Positions 18,015 to 26,511 are shown, counted from the first letter of the stretch. The stretch is DNA of 64,000 bases from Micromonospora violae (GCF_004217135.1 NZ_SHKK01000001.1:2108001-2172000); one strand, 5' to 3'. Numbers and translations are program-made. The notes: a model not told the origin generated them from the sequence alone.

Positions 18015-18530
18015 ATGACCGGCACGCCGTACTCGCACTGCTCCTACTGTGGCGCCGCCTACCCGGCGGCCACCGGCTGGCCGCGGGTCTGCGCGGCCTG
18101 CGGCGAGACCGTCTGGCGCAACCCCCTGCCGGTGGCGGTCGCGGTGCTGCCGGTCCGCACGGCCGAGGGCCTGGGTGTGGTGGTGGTCCGCCGGGACATC
18201 GAGCCGGCCCGCGGCCTGCTCGCGCTGCCCGGCGGCTTCATCGAGTACGGCGAGGAGTGGTCCGACGCGCTCGTGCGTGAGTTGCGGGAGGAGACCGGCC
18301 TGATCGCGGCGGCCGAGGACGCCCGCCTGTTCGCGGTGCACGGCGCACCGGCGGGCAACACGATGATGATCTTCGGGGTGCTGCCCGAGCAGCGGATCGA
18401 GGACCTGCCACCCTCGACGCCGACGGAGGAGGCGACCGAGTGGCTGGTGCTCACCGACCCGGTCGAGCTGGCGTTCTCCACCCACACCCGGGTCCTCGCC
18501 GACTTCCTCACCCCCACCCAGCCGGGTTGA
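18015..18530 (+). CDS. Nudix hydrolase with zinc ribbon (NudC-like)
   Basis: 171-aa protein. An N-terminal four-Cys zinc ribbon (CSYCGAAYPA, then VCAACGETVWRNPLP) is followed by a Nudix domain with the box GGFIEYGEEWSDALVRELREETG. The layout resembles NudC-type nucleotide (NADH) pyrophosphatases, but it is shorter and lacks their N-terminal domain. The ATG follows TAGCGT closely, so the mRNA may be leaderless. It converges on the histidine kinase gene, and the shared terminator overlaps the Nudix stop codon. Confidence 0.88.
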   Translation: MTGTPYSHCSYCGAAYPAATGWPRVCAACGETVWRNPLPVAVAVLPVRTAEGLGVVVVRRDIEPARGLLALPGGFIEYGEEWSDALVRELREETGLIAAAEDARLFAVHGAPAGNTMMIFGVLPEQRIEDLPPSTPTEEATEWLVLTDPVELAFSTHTRVLADFLTPTQPG

Positions 18531-18585
18531 TCAAGAGGTTTCGGTCACCCGGCGCCTGTTTCCTGACGCAAACCTCTTGATCAAC
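18526..18585. terminator. Bidirectional terminator, 16-bp perfect arms
   Basis: GTTGATCAAGAGGTTT (18526-18541) is perfectly inverted at 18570-18585 around a 28-base loop. It starts in the Nudix stop codon and ends 18 bases from the convergent kinase stop. The AT content of the arms and the GCGTCAGGAAAC in the loop are unlike ordinary terminators here. I recall similar TTGATCAAGAGGTTT units in other Micromonospora sequences, so it may belong to a dispersed repeat family. Confidence 0.75.
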
Positions 18586-18602
18586 AGGGGTCGGGCGGTG
18601 GT

Positions 18603-20048
18603 CTAGGTGGTCGGCGCGTCCGGTGGGGTTGCCGCGATCGGCAGCAGGACCCGGAAGGTGGTTCGCCCCGGCTCGGTCTCCACCCGGATGTCGCCGTGGT
18701 GTTTGCGCACCACGATCCGGTAGGAGATGTCCAGCCCCAGGCCGGTGCCCGCACCGACCGGCTTGGTGGTGAAGAACGGCTCGAAGATGCGCGGACGCAC
18801 CTCCGGCGGGATGCCCGGCCCGGTGTCGGTGATCTCCACCGCCAACAGGTCGCCGACCTGCCCGGTACGGACAGTCAGGACCCCCTTCTCCCCCATCGCG
18901 CCCAACGCGTTGTCGATCAGGTTGGTCCACACCTGGTTCAGCTCGGCGGGGTACGCCGGGACCGGCGGGAGACTCCGGTCGTACTCACGGACCAGCTTGA
19001 CCTCGGCGGGGATCTTGCCCTTGAACATCACCAGCGTGGCGTCGAGCAGGTCGTGCACGTCCACCACCCGGTGCGGCGCACGGTCCAGCTGTGAGTACTG
19101 CTTGGCGGCGCCCACCAGCCCGGAGATCCGGGTGACCGCGTCGCCGATCTCGCGCATCAGCAGCTCGGTGTCGACGGTGTAGGTGAGCCAACGCACCGCC
19201 GCCTCCAGGTCCGCTGCCCCGACCGCCGCCTTCACCTGCGCCAACCAGGCCGCGTCGAGCCCTCCGCCGACCAGGATCGGTGCCAGGTCCCAGGCCCCCT
19301 CGACCCCGTGCTCCTCCAGCCAGTCGGTGAGCGTGTCTTCCGCGTCGGCGGTGGCCATCGGGGTCAACTTCGGCGCGGTGGCCACCCGGGCGACCGCTTC
19401 CTCCTGCAACGCGACCAGGCCGTGCAGGGCGCTGCCGTCGAGCCGCCCGTCGGCGATCATGGCGAGCTTGTGCCGCATCCCGGCGACCCGGTCCCGCAGC
19501 ACCGACGTGGCCCGCACCGCCGCCGCGGCCGGGTTGTTCAGCTCGTGGGTCAACCCCGCCGACAGCGATCCCAGCGCCAACAGGCGCTCCCGCTCGCCGA
19601 CGATGGCCTGGGAGTCCCGCATCCCGAAGAACAGCCCCTCCAACAGGTGCATGGGCATCGGGAACCAGGACCGCAGGGCGTACGCGAAATCCTCCGCCGG
19701 CAGCACGAAGAACTCCGCGTCGGTCACCGCCCGCAGGCTGTTGCGGTAGATCTGCTCGACCTGGTCACCCAGGTACGCCTGCGTGGCCCCGCCGTACACC
19801 CCGCGCTGCTCGGTCCGGCTGACCTCGACATCGTCGCCGCGCACCAGACGACTCAACGCCACCGCTCCGCGCACCAGCACGAAGAAGCAGGTCGCGGGCT
19901 CGCCCTCGCCGTAGACGAGGGTGCCGCCGGCGCGCTGCTCGACCCGGCCGTGCTCGGCCAGCCAGTCCAGCTGCGCGTCGTCGAGCGCCTCGAACAGGAA
20001 CAGGGTGCGCAACTGCGCCGGTGTCAGCCGATCGGACGGGGTGCTCAT
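18603..20048 (-). CDS. Histidine kinase with cyclic-nucleotide-binding domain
   Basis: 481-aa soluble sensor kinase without membrane helices. Residues about 15-140 form a cNMP/Crp-type binding fold (FLFEALDDAQLDWLAEHG, VRGAVALSRLV). The dimerisation helix holds the phospho-acceptor His in GLTHELNNPAAA near residue 170. After a long helical region (about 200-330) comes the ATPase domain, with N box NQVWTNLIDNALGAM, ITDTGPGIPPEV, FEPFFTTKPVGAGTGLGL. The start overlaps the stop of the upstream fused regulator/flavoprotein by 4 bases, so the two are co-translated and likely partners. The ligand may be a cyclic nucleotide, or the domain may bind something else. Confidence 0.9.
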   Translation of the reverse strand: MSTPSDRLTPAQLRTLFLFEALDDAQLDWLAEHGRVEQRAGGTLVYGEGEPATCFFVLVRGAVALSRLVRGDDVEVSRTEQRGVYGGATQAYLGDQVEQIYRNSLRAVTDAEFFVLPAEDFAYALRSWFPMPMHLLEGLFFGMRDSQAIVGERERLLALGSLSAGLTHELNNPAAAAVRATSVLRDRVAGMRHKLAMIADGRLDGSALHGLVALQEEAVARVATAPKLTPMATADAEDTLTDWLEEHGVEGAWDLAPILVGGGLDAAWLAQVKAAVGAADLEAAVRWLTYTVDTELLMREIGDAVTRISGLVGAAKQYSQLDRAPHRVVDVHDLLDATLVMFKGKIPAEVKLVREYDRSLPPVPAYPAELNQVWTNLIDNALGAMGEKGVLTVRTGQVGDLLAVEITDTGPGIPPEVRPRIFEPFFTTKPVGAGTGLGLDISYRIVVRKHHGDIRVETEPGRTTFRVLLPIAATPPDAPTT

Positions 20049-21712
20049 TGGGCCTCCAGGTAGCGGTGCACGAGCGACACGGCCATCGCGCCCTCGCCGA
20101 CGGCCGAGGCGACCCGCTTGACCGACTCGGCCCGCACGTCCCCGGCGGCGAACACGCCCGGCACGCTGGTCTCCAGGTGGTACGGGTCGCGCGACAGCGA
20201 CCAGCCCGCCGGACGCCGCCCCCCGGCGAGCAGATCGGGGCCGGTCACGATGAATCCACGCTCGTCGCGGACCAGCACCCCGTCCAGCCAGTCGGTGCGC
20301 GGCTCCGCCCCGATGAAGATGAACAGCCAGGAGGTGTCGACCGAGCGGGCCTCCCCGGTGCGGGTGTCGCAGAGGGTGAGCCGTTCCAGGTGGTCCTCCC
20401 CCACCGCGCCGACCACGGCGGTGTGCGGGTGCACGGTGATCCGGTCGATCCGCTCCAGCTGGTCGATCAGGTACCGCGACATCGACGCGGTCAGGTCCGC
20501 ACCGCGGATGAGCAGGTGCACCCGCGACGCGTACCGGGAGAAGTGCACCGCGGCCTGACCGGCGGAGTTGGCCCCGCCGACGATGTAGACGTCCTGCTCG
20601 ACGCAGCTCGGCGCCTCGGTGGCGGCGGCACCGTAGAACACCCCCCGCCCGGTGAGGTCGGCCAGCCCCGGCGCGTCGAGCACCCGGTACGACACGCCGG
20701 TGGCCAACACCACGGTGTGCGCGGCGATCTCGGTGCCGTCACCGAAGCGCAGCAGCCGGGCACCGCCGGCCTCGCTGAGACCGACCACCTCCCGGGCGCT
20801 GAGCAGCTCCGCGCCGAACTTCACCGCCTGCCGCCGGGCCCGATCGGTCAACTGCGCGCCGGAGACGCCGTCCGGGAAGCCCAGGTAGTTTTCGATCCGG
20901 CTGCTCTGCCCGGCCTGCCCGCCGGTCGCCCGCCGCTCGACGAGCACGGTACGCAACCCCTCCGACGCCCCGTACACGGCCGAGCCGAGGCCCGCCGGAC
21001 CACCGCCGATCACCACCAGGTCGTAGAAGTCGGACGCCGGCACCACCGTCAGCCCGGCCAACGCGGCCAGCTCGGCCTCGTTCGGGGCGATCAGCGCCTT
21101 GCCCTCGGGGGTCACCACCAGCGGCACGTCCGCCTCGGTGGCACCGGCCGCGTCGAGCAACCGGGCACCCTCCGGGTCGTCGGACAACAACCAGCGGTAC
21201 GGCACGAGGTTGCGGGCCAGGAAGTCGCGGACCTTGAACGACGGGGCCGACCACCGGTGCCCGACGACCCGGATCTCGGCACTCGCCGCGTCCGGGGTGG
21301 CCGCCCACGCCTCCAGCAGCCCGTCGACCACCGGGTACAGCTTCTCCTCCGGCGGATGCCACGGCTTGAGCAGGTAGTGGTCCAGGTCGACCACGTTGAT
21401 CGCCTCGATCGCGGCGTCGGTGTCCGCGTACGCGGTGAGCAGCACCCGCCGGGCGGCCGGGAAGATGTCCATGGCCGCCTCGAGGAACTCCACGCCGGTC
21501 ATCTCCGGCATCCGGTGGTCGGCCAGCAGCAACGCCACCTGTTCACCGCGCAGCTTGACCTCGCGCAGCGCGTCCAGCGCCTCCGGCCCGGAGGACGCCC
21601 GCAACACCCGGTACCGGTCCCCGTAGCGGCGCCGGATGTCGCGGGCCACCGCCCGGGACACCACGGGATCGTCGTCGATGGTCAGGATCACCGGGTTTGC
21701 CATGGACGCCAT
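20045..21712 (-). CDS. Response regulator fused to thioredoxin-reductase-like flavoprotein
   Basis: 555-aa three-part fusion. Residues about 5-125 are a CheY-like receiver (ILTIDDDPVVSRAVARD, ADHRMPEMTG with the phospho-acceptor Asp, LLTAY, LKPW). About 140-225 resembles a glutaredoxin fold whose CxxC site is replaced by WSAP (VVGHRWSAPSFKVRDFL). From about 240 it is thioredoxin-reductase-like: VIGGGPAGLGSAVY, GGQAGQSSRIENYLGFP, VGGANSAGQAA, GVFAAGDVR. The CATC dithiol of true reductases is replaced by YGAA, so normal thioredoxin reduction is unlikely. The start ATG 21712 has AGGTGA upstream. It is the first gene of an operon with the kinase. Confidence 0.9.
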   Translation of the reverse strand: MASMANPVILTIDDDPVVSRAVARDIRRRYGDRYRVLRASSGPEALDALREVKLRGEQVALLLADHRMPEMTGVEFLEAAMDIFPAARRVLLTAYADTDAAIEAINVVDLDHYLLKPWHPPEEKLYPVVDGLLEAWAATPDAASAEIRVVGHRWSAPSFKVRDFLARNLVPYRWLLSDDPEGARLLDAAGATEADVPLVVTPEGKALIAPNEAELAALAGLTVVPASDFYDLVVIGGGPAGLGSAVYGASEGLRTVLVERRATGGQAGQSSRIENYLGFPDGVSGAQLTDRARRQAVKFGAELLSAREVVGLSEAGGARLLRFGDGTEIAAHTVVLATGVSYRVLDAPGLADLTGRGVFYGAAATEAPSCVEQDVYIVGGANSAGQAAVHFSRYASRVHLLIRGADLTASMSRYLIDQLERIDRITVHPHTAVVGAVGEDHLERLTLCDTRTGEARSVDTSWLFIFIGAEPRTDWLDGVLVRDERGFIVTGPDLLAGGRRPAGWSLSRDPYHLETSVPGVFAAGDVRAESVKRVASAVGEGAMAVSLVHRYLEAQ

Positions 21713-21855
21713 GAAATCACCTGATGAGGGTCGACCGCACCACCACCCGACACCGGCCCACGGTTGACCGTCACGTAGACGGGTAAGCCGGAAAGCCGCG
21801 CGGGTGGCCGGACATCGACGACCCGCCCGGTTGCCGCGCACACCTCGGGGGGCCC

Positions 21856-24093
21856 ATGGCGGACGCGACAGCGACCGGACCGACGACGTCGGGCGGGATC
21901 GTGGAACTGCGGGTGCACGGTGTCTCCGGCGCGGGGGCGGACCAGGTGCTGGACCGGCCGCACGTGCACCAGGTCGCCGGGGACCGCAGCGGCGGGTTCT
22001 ACCGACCGCGTCCCGGCTACCCGGACTCCACCGGGACGGACGGGGTGACGCTGGAGGCGTACCGCTGGTCTGACCTGCCGTCCGGCACGGCCGTGCGGAC
22101 GTTGTCGCTGGTGTTCCTGCTGCCGTTCATGCTCTGCAACGTCGCGCTCTGGATGCGCCCGGCGGAGACCGCTTCGAAGCGCGGCTTCATGGCACTGTGC
22201 CGGGTGCTCGCGCTCACCCTCACCGCGCTCTACGTGCTCTCCATCGTCGGGGTGGCGCTGGACCTGATCGCCTGGCGTTGCATGGACACCCCGTCGTGCC
22301 TGGCCGGCCGGAGCGGGCTGTCCTGGCTCGGCGGACGCCCGCCCGGGCTGCGCCTGGGTGTGCTGGCGCTCGTGCCGGTCGCCGCCATCGGGCTCGTCTG
22401 GTGGCTGGGCGCTCGCCCGGGCCATTCGTTCGACGCGTTCCGGACGCCCGCGACCACGACGTCGAAGCACCAGTTGAGCGCAGTCGGCCAGTGGGACGGC
22501 GAGCCGCTGGTGGGTCGTCTGCGTTCGGTCCACGTCGCGGCGGCGTTCGCCACCCTGAGCGGCAGCCTGCTGGCCGCACGCGCCAGCCAGCACCGCTCGT
22601 GGGTGATGGTGGTCCTGCTGGCGGCCACCGGGGCGGTGCTGCTGGCCTGCCTGGTCCTGGTCACCGTGGTGGCGAGCATCGACCACACCGATCCGTCGCC
22701 CCGGGTGGACGGCGTCTGTCGCGGGCTGCGCACGATCGCCGCCGGCGTGACGATGCTGGTGATCGTGCACGTCGTCATCAGCCCGGCGCCGTGGCCGCAG
22801 GGCGGTTCGCTGCCCGGTTACGGCGCGATCGTGGCCTGGCTGTTCGTCAGCCAGACCGTGCTGGTGGTCATGCTCGCCGCCCTGGTGATCTGGCGGCGGG
22901 GTGGTGGGCAGCGCCGGTCACCTCTGCGCGCGTTGGGAGCGCCGGTCTTCATGACGATCTCGGCCGGGCTCGCCGTGGCGTTCTCCGCCGAGCTGGTCTA
23001 CCGGGTGGCGGATCTGCTCGATCGCCGCGGGACGACCGCTGACGGTCTGGCGACCAGCCCTCCGCTGGCGTACAAGTGGGCGATCTTCGGGTTTTTCCTG
23101 GCGGTGGTGACCGCTCTGCTGGTGGCCGGCCTGGTCACCAGGATGACCCGGGGTCAGCGGCGGCGGGCCGCGCGGGCGATCGTGGCCGCCGACTTTCCGC
23201 ACGCGCCGGCGCAGGCGGCGGACCGGCTGCGGCGGGTCGAGCAGGCGGTGGCACGGGCCCGTTTCACCGAGAACCTGGAACCGCTCTCCGTGGTGTACGC
23301 CTGCCTGGCGGCGCTCGGCCTGGCCACCAGCGTGCTCGGTCTGCTCCAACTCCCACCGGGTGAGGTGACGCAGCGTTACGTGGGAGTGCCGGAGAGCATG
23401 GTCAACTTCCTGATCGGGTCGGGTAGCTATGTCATCGCCGCGATCCTGCTCGGTCTCGTGGTGGGCGGCATCTTCGCGTACCGGACAGCGCAGTTCCGCC
23501 GGTACGTGGGCGTGCTCTGGGATCTGGGCACCTTCTGGCCCAGGGCGGCGCACCCGTTCGCGCCGCCCTGTTACGCCGAGCGCGCCGTCCCGGAGTTGAC
23601 CAAGCGGATCTCCTACCTGGTCGACCAGGGCCAGGGGGTGCTGCTGGCCGGGCACAGCCACGGCTCGGTGCTGCTCGCCGCCACGGTGCTGCAACTGCCT
23701 ACCCGGATCACCGACCGGGTCGCCCTGCTGACCTACGGGTCGCCGCTGGGCCGGCTGTACTCCCGGCTGTTCCCGGCGTACGCCGACGATCCGGCGCTGC
23801 GGGAGATCGGTGAGCGGGTCGGCTGGCGCTGGATCAACCTGTGGCGCGACACCGACCCGATCGGCGGCTGGATGTTCGCCGCCCACCGGCCCGGGGAGGC
23901 GGTGACGCTGACCGGGCCGGTGGCGACGGTGGATCGGCGGTTGACCGACCCGCAGGACGTGGTGCCGGCGCCCAGCGACAGCGTTCCCCCACCGATCCTG
24001 GGGCACTGGCCGTGCGAGTCGCAGGAGGCGTTCACCGAGGCGGAACGGGACCTCATCGCGCGGCTGCGCCCCGCCCCCATCGCGCGCGACTGA
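21856..24093 (+). CDS. Polytopic membrane protein with GHSHG serine-hydrolase motif
   Basis: 745-aa protein I cannot assign to a named family. The N-terminus IVELRVHGVSGAGADQVL resembles the first strand and HG oxyanion turn of alpha/beta hydrolases. About nine hydrophobic segments follow between residues 80 and 560. Near residue 600 comes a soluble part with LVDQGQGVLLAGHSHGSVLLA, the GxSxG nucleophile elbow, then LLTYGSPLGRLY and a later DTDPIGG, which could supply the acid. The reading is that of a lipase-like hydrolase split by a membrane domain. No operon partner is visible; smpB follows 66 bases later. Confidence 0.75.
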   Translation: MADATATGPTTSGGIVELRVHGVSGAGADQVLDRPHVHQVAGDRSGGFYRPRPGYPDSTGTDGVTLEAYRWSDLPSGTAVRTLSLVFLLPFMLCNVALWMRPAETASKRGFMALCRVLALTLTALYVLSIVGVALDLIAWRCMDTPSCLAGRSGLSWLGGRPPGLRLGVLALVPVAAIGLVWWLGARPGHSFDAFRTPATTTSKHQLSAVGQWDGEPLVGRLRSVHVAAAFATLSGSLLAARASQHRSWVMVVLLAATGAVLLACLVLVTVVASIDHTDPSPRVDGVCRGLRTIAAGVTMLVIVHVVISPAPWPQGGSLPGYGAIVAWLFVSQTVLVVMLAALVIWRRGGGQRRSPLRALGAPVFMTISAGLAVAFSAELVYRVADLLDRRGTTADGLATSPPLAYKWAIFGFFLAVVTALLVAGLVTRMTRGQRRRAARAIVAADFPHAPAQAADRLRRVEQAVARARFTENLEPLSVVYACLAALGLATSVLGLLQLPPGEVTQRYVGVPESMVNFLIGSGSYVIAAILLGLVVGGIFAYRTAQFRRYVGVLWDLGTFWPRAAHPFAPPCYAERAVPELTKRISYLVDQGQGVLLAGHSHGSVLLAATVLQLPTRITDRVALLTYGSPLGRLYSRLFPAYADDPALREIGERVGWRWINLWRDTDPIGGWMFAAHRPGEAVTLTGPVATVDRRLTDPQDVVPAPSDSVPPPILGHWPCESQEAFTEAERDLIARLRPAPIARD

Positions 24094-24125
24094 GCCGGCC
24101 GGCACGGTGACACCGATACCAGATG

Positions 24126-24169
24126 TCGTCGCGGGGTGACTCCGTCTATCGTCGCGGGGTGACTCCGTC
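24126..24169. repeat. 21-bp tandem duplication across the smpB start
   Basis: TCGTCGCGGGGTGACTCCGTC occurs at 24126-24146 and 24149-24169 (period 23). The second copy contains the real GTG start of smpB; the first contains an out-of-frame GTG at 24136. Confidence 0.85.
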
Positions 24170-24650
24170 CAAGCAGCCCGCACGCCGGTTGATTGCTTCG
24201 AACAAGAAGGCCCGGCACGAGTACGAGGTGCTGCGCACGTACGAGGCGGGCATCGTGCTGGTCGGCACCGAGGTGAAGTCACTGCGCGAGGGGCGGGCCT
24301 CGCTGGTGGACGCGTTCGCGCACGAGCGCGACGGTGAGATCGTGCTGTACGGCCTGCACATCGCCGAGTACGCCTACGGCACGTGGACCAACCACGCTCC
24401 GCGCCGCAACCGCAAGCTGCTGCTGCACCGGGCCGAGATCGACCGGATCCTGGACAAGGTCCGCGAGGGCGGCGTGACCCTGGTTCCGCTGTCCATGTAC
24501 TTCGAGAACGGCTACGCCAAGGTCGAGTTGGCCCTCGCCAAGGGCAAGCGCTCCTACGACAAGCGCCAGACACTGGCCGAGCGCGACGCCAACCGGGAGA
24601 TCGCCCGCGAGCTGGGCCGGCACCTCAAGGGCCACCCCCGCCGGCCCTGA
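24159..24650 (+). CDS. smpB: SsrA-binding protein SmpB
   Basis: 163-aa trans-translation factor that carries tmRNA into stalled ribosomes. The motifs [43 protein letters not shown] and [14 protein letters not shown] region ([15 protein letters not shown]) are diagnostic, as is the basic tail [25 protein letters not shown]. The start is GTG 24159, giving [11 protein letters not shown]; an ATG 36 bases upstream in frame would extend into the duplicated DNA and is unlikely. TATCGT (24147-24152) lies 6 bases before the GTG, so the mRNA is probably leaderless. The tmRNA gene, often nearby in other bacteria, is not in the downstream gap. Confidence 0.96.
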   Translation: MTPSKQPARRLIASNKKARHEYEVLRTYEAGIVLVGTEVKSLREGRASLVDAFAHERDGEIVLYGLHIAEYAYGTWTNHAPRRNRKLLLHRAEIDRILDKVREGGVTLVPLSMYFENGYAKVELALAKGKRSYDKRQTLAERDANREIARELGRHLKGHPRRP

Positions 24651-24733
24651 CCTTCTTCCTTCGCGGTTTCTTCCACGGCACGCCCGCAGGTCGTTGACGT
24701 CCATCCGAGGACGTGGTCTGCTCAGTCCACGCC

Positions 24734-24757
24734 GTTAATGAAAACGGTAATCGTTAG
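24734..24757 (+). promoter_or_regulatory. Candidate Zur operator
   Basis: An AT-rich stretch (24734-24757) with core TGAAAACGGTAATCG sits about 20 bases before the next gene. It matches 10 of 15 positions of the Zur box TGAAAATGATTTTCA used by streptomycetes, recalled from memory. The placement is right for repression of the following gene by zinc. It is a candidate only. Confidence 0.4.
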
Positions 24758-24775
24758 CTGATGCGGAGGAGAACC

Positions 24776-25168
24776 ATGTCGCTCACCGTCCCGCCCGCCC
24801 TGCTCGACGCCGCCGAACGAGGCCCGATCGACGACGAGGCCTTCATCACCTGCGTCCGTGACTCCCTCCCGTACGCCTGGGCCACCGTCAGCCGGGTGGT
24901 CGCCGAACTGGAGGCCGGCGACGACGACCTGGCCGACAACGTCGTTCCGCCGCCCACCGACGCCGACCGGGGACAACTGCTCCGCGCACTGGCCAGCGAC
25001 GCGATCCGCGGCGGTCTGGAACGGCACTTCGGCGTACGCCTGGCGTTCCAGAACTGCCACCGCGTCGCCGCGTTCCGCCCGTCGGCCGTGGACGGGGAGC
25101 GGTACCGCCGCTTCGTGTCGACCCGTGGCCAACTGCTCAACCAGTCGCCGGAGTTGCGCAACTGCTGA
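24776..25168 (+). CDS. Conserved small actinobacterial protein of unknown function
   Basis: 130-aa soluble protein. Recognisable conserved stretches are SLPYAWATVSRVVAEL, GQLLRALASDAIRGGLERHFGV, LAFQNCHRVAAF and the C-terminal LLNQSPELRNC. I recall homologues in streptomycetes but know of no function. Start ATG 24776 has GGAGGAG 6 bases upstream. It is a single gene with its own promoter region holding a possible Zur site and its own terminator. The two conserved Cys and one His could bind metal, but that is a guess from context. Confidence 0.8.
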   Translation: MSLTVPPALLDAAERGPIDDEAFITCVRDSLPYAWATVSRVVAELEAGDDDLADNVVPPPTDADRGQLLRALASDAIRGGLERHFGVRLAFQNCHRVAAFRPSAVDGERYRRFVSTRGQLLNQSPELRNC

Positions 25169-25175
25169 GGGAACC

Positions 25176-25210
25176 GGGTGGACCCGTCGGAAATTCCAGC
25201 GGGTCCACCC
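25176..25210 (+). terminator. Terminator hairpin
   Basis: GGGTGGACCCG (25176-25186) is inverted at 25200-25210 around a 13-base AT-richer loop, 8 bases after the stop codon of the small conserved gene. Confidence 0.7.
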
Positions 25211-25306
25211 GCCACGCAACTACGGCCAGACGAGCCCGAAGAGGTACGCAGACACGACTCGCCACGGCCTTTTGCGCTCGCAGATGCGGCAGCTAGGGTG
25301 AGCCCC

Positions 25307-25729
25307 GTGACGATGTTCCGGATCGGCGAGGCGGCCGACCTGCTCGGTGTCAGCAGCGACACGATTCGCCGCTGGGTCGATGCCGGGCGGTTGACCGCCG
25401 GGCGCGACGAGCACGGCCACCGGGTGATCGCCGGGGTCGATCTGGCCGCGTTCGCCCGCGCCCAGGCCACCGACCCGGACGCGGGCGCCGGGTTCTCCTC
25501 GGCCCGCAACCGGCTGCGCGGCATCGTCGTCGACGTCCGCAAGGACGCGGTGATGGCCCAGGTCGACATCCAGGCCGGCCCGTTCCGCGTCGTCTCGCTG
25601 ATGAGCCGGGAGGCGGTCGACGAGCTCGATCTGCGGGTCGGGTCGGTGGCCGTCGCGGTGATCAAGTCGACCACGGTGGTGGTGGAGCGGGCCGCACCAG
25701 CCGCGACCAGGGGAAGGTCGGGCGGATGA
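25307..25729 (+). CDS. HTH-TOBE molybdate-responsive protein
   Basis: 140-aa protein. Residues 1-60 form a MerR/excisionase-like helix-turn-helix (FRIGEAADLLGVSSDTIRRWVDAGRL) and about 70-130 a single TOBE/Mop domain (SARNRLRGIVVDVRKDAVMAQV, LMSREAVDELDLRVGSVAVAVIKSTTVVV) that should bind molybdate. It is first in an operon with modABC and overlaps modA by 4 bases, so it probably senses molybdate and controls uptake. It is built differently from E. coli ModE. TAGGGT (25294-25299) lies 7 bases before the GTG, so the transcript is probably leaderless. Confidence 0.88.
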   Translation: MTMFRIGEAADLLGVSSDTIRRWVDAGRLTAGRDEHGHRVIAGVDLAAFARAQATDPDAGAGFSSARNRLRGIVVDVRKDAVMAQVDIQAGPFRVVSLMSREAVDELDLRVGSVAVAVIKSTTVVVERAAPAATRGRSGG

Positions 25730-26511
25730 CCGGGCGGGCGGCGCGTACGGCGATGGCCGTGGTCATGGCGTTGACGGTCGCCGGCTGCGGCGCGGGCGAC
25801 GACCGGGCCTCCGATGGTGCCGCGGACGGCCGGGTCACCGGCGCGGTGACGGTGTTCGCGGCCGCCTCGCTGACCGAGTCGTTCCGCCGGATCGGCAAGG
25901 ACTTCGAGGCCGCCAACCCGGGCAGCACGGTAACCCTCAACGTCGCCGGCAGTTCCGCCCTGGCCAACCAGATCAGCCAGGGCGCGCCGGCGGACGTGTT
26001 CGCCTCCGCCGCCCCGGCGAACATGGCCACTGTCACCGAGTCGGGCAACGCCGACGGCACACCGACCACCTTCGCCCGCAACCAGTTGGTCATCGCCGTG
26101 CCCCGGGGCAACCCTCAAGCTGTGACCGGGCTGGCCGACCTGAGCAGGCCCGGCGTGAAGGTGGCGCTCTGCGCCGGTCAGGTGCCCTGCGGTGCGGCGG
26201 CCCGCACCGCCCTGGAGGCGGCGGGCGTCGCGCTGACGCCGGTCACCCTGGAGCAGGACGTCAAGGGCGCGCTCGCCAAGCTGAAGCTCGGCGAGGTCGA
26301 CGCGGCACTGGTCTACCGTACGGACGTGCGGGCAGCCAGCGCCGAGGTGACCGGGGTGGAGTTTCCCGAGTCGGCGCGGGCGGTCAACGACTACCCGATC
26401 GTCGCGCTGAAGGACGCGCCGAATCCGGCCGGTGCCCGGGCCTTCGTCGCGTACGTCCACTCGGCGCCGGCGCAGGCGGTCCTCGCCGAGGCGGGTTTCC
26501 AGGCCCCGTGA
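25726..26511 (+). CDS. modA: Molybdate ABC transporter substrate-binding lipoprotein
   Basis: 261-aa periplasmic-type binding lipoprotein. The signal peptide ends in the lipobox VAGC near residue 23. GAVTVFAAASLTESFRRIG, NVAGSSALANQI, GAPADVFASAAPANM and ALVYRTDVRAA are typical of ModA. It captures molybdate (or tungstate) outside the membrane for ModBC. It overlaps both neighbours by 4 bases, showing tight translational coupling. The aldehyde oxidase encoded 9 kb upstream is a molybdenum enzyme that would use the cofactor. Confidence 0.93.
   Translation: MTGRAARTAMAVVMALTVAGCGAGDDRASDGAADGRVTGAVTVFAAASLTESFRRIGKDFEAANPGSTVTLNVAGSSALANQISQGAPADVFASAAPANMATVTESGNADGTPTTFARNQLVIAVPRGNPQAVTGLADLSRPGVKVALCAGQVPCGAAARTALEAAGVALTPVTLEQDVKGALAKLKLGEVDAALVYRTDVRAASAEVTGVEFPESARAVNDYPIVALKDAPNPAGARAFVAYVHSAPAQAVLAEAGFQAP

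Noticed and set aside
24651..24775. tmRNA (ssrA) gene after smpB
   Set aside because: The gap is only 125 bases, with no tRNA-like ends or tag-coding reading frame.
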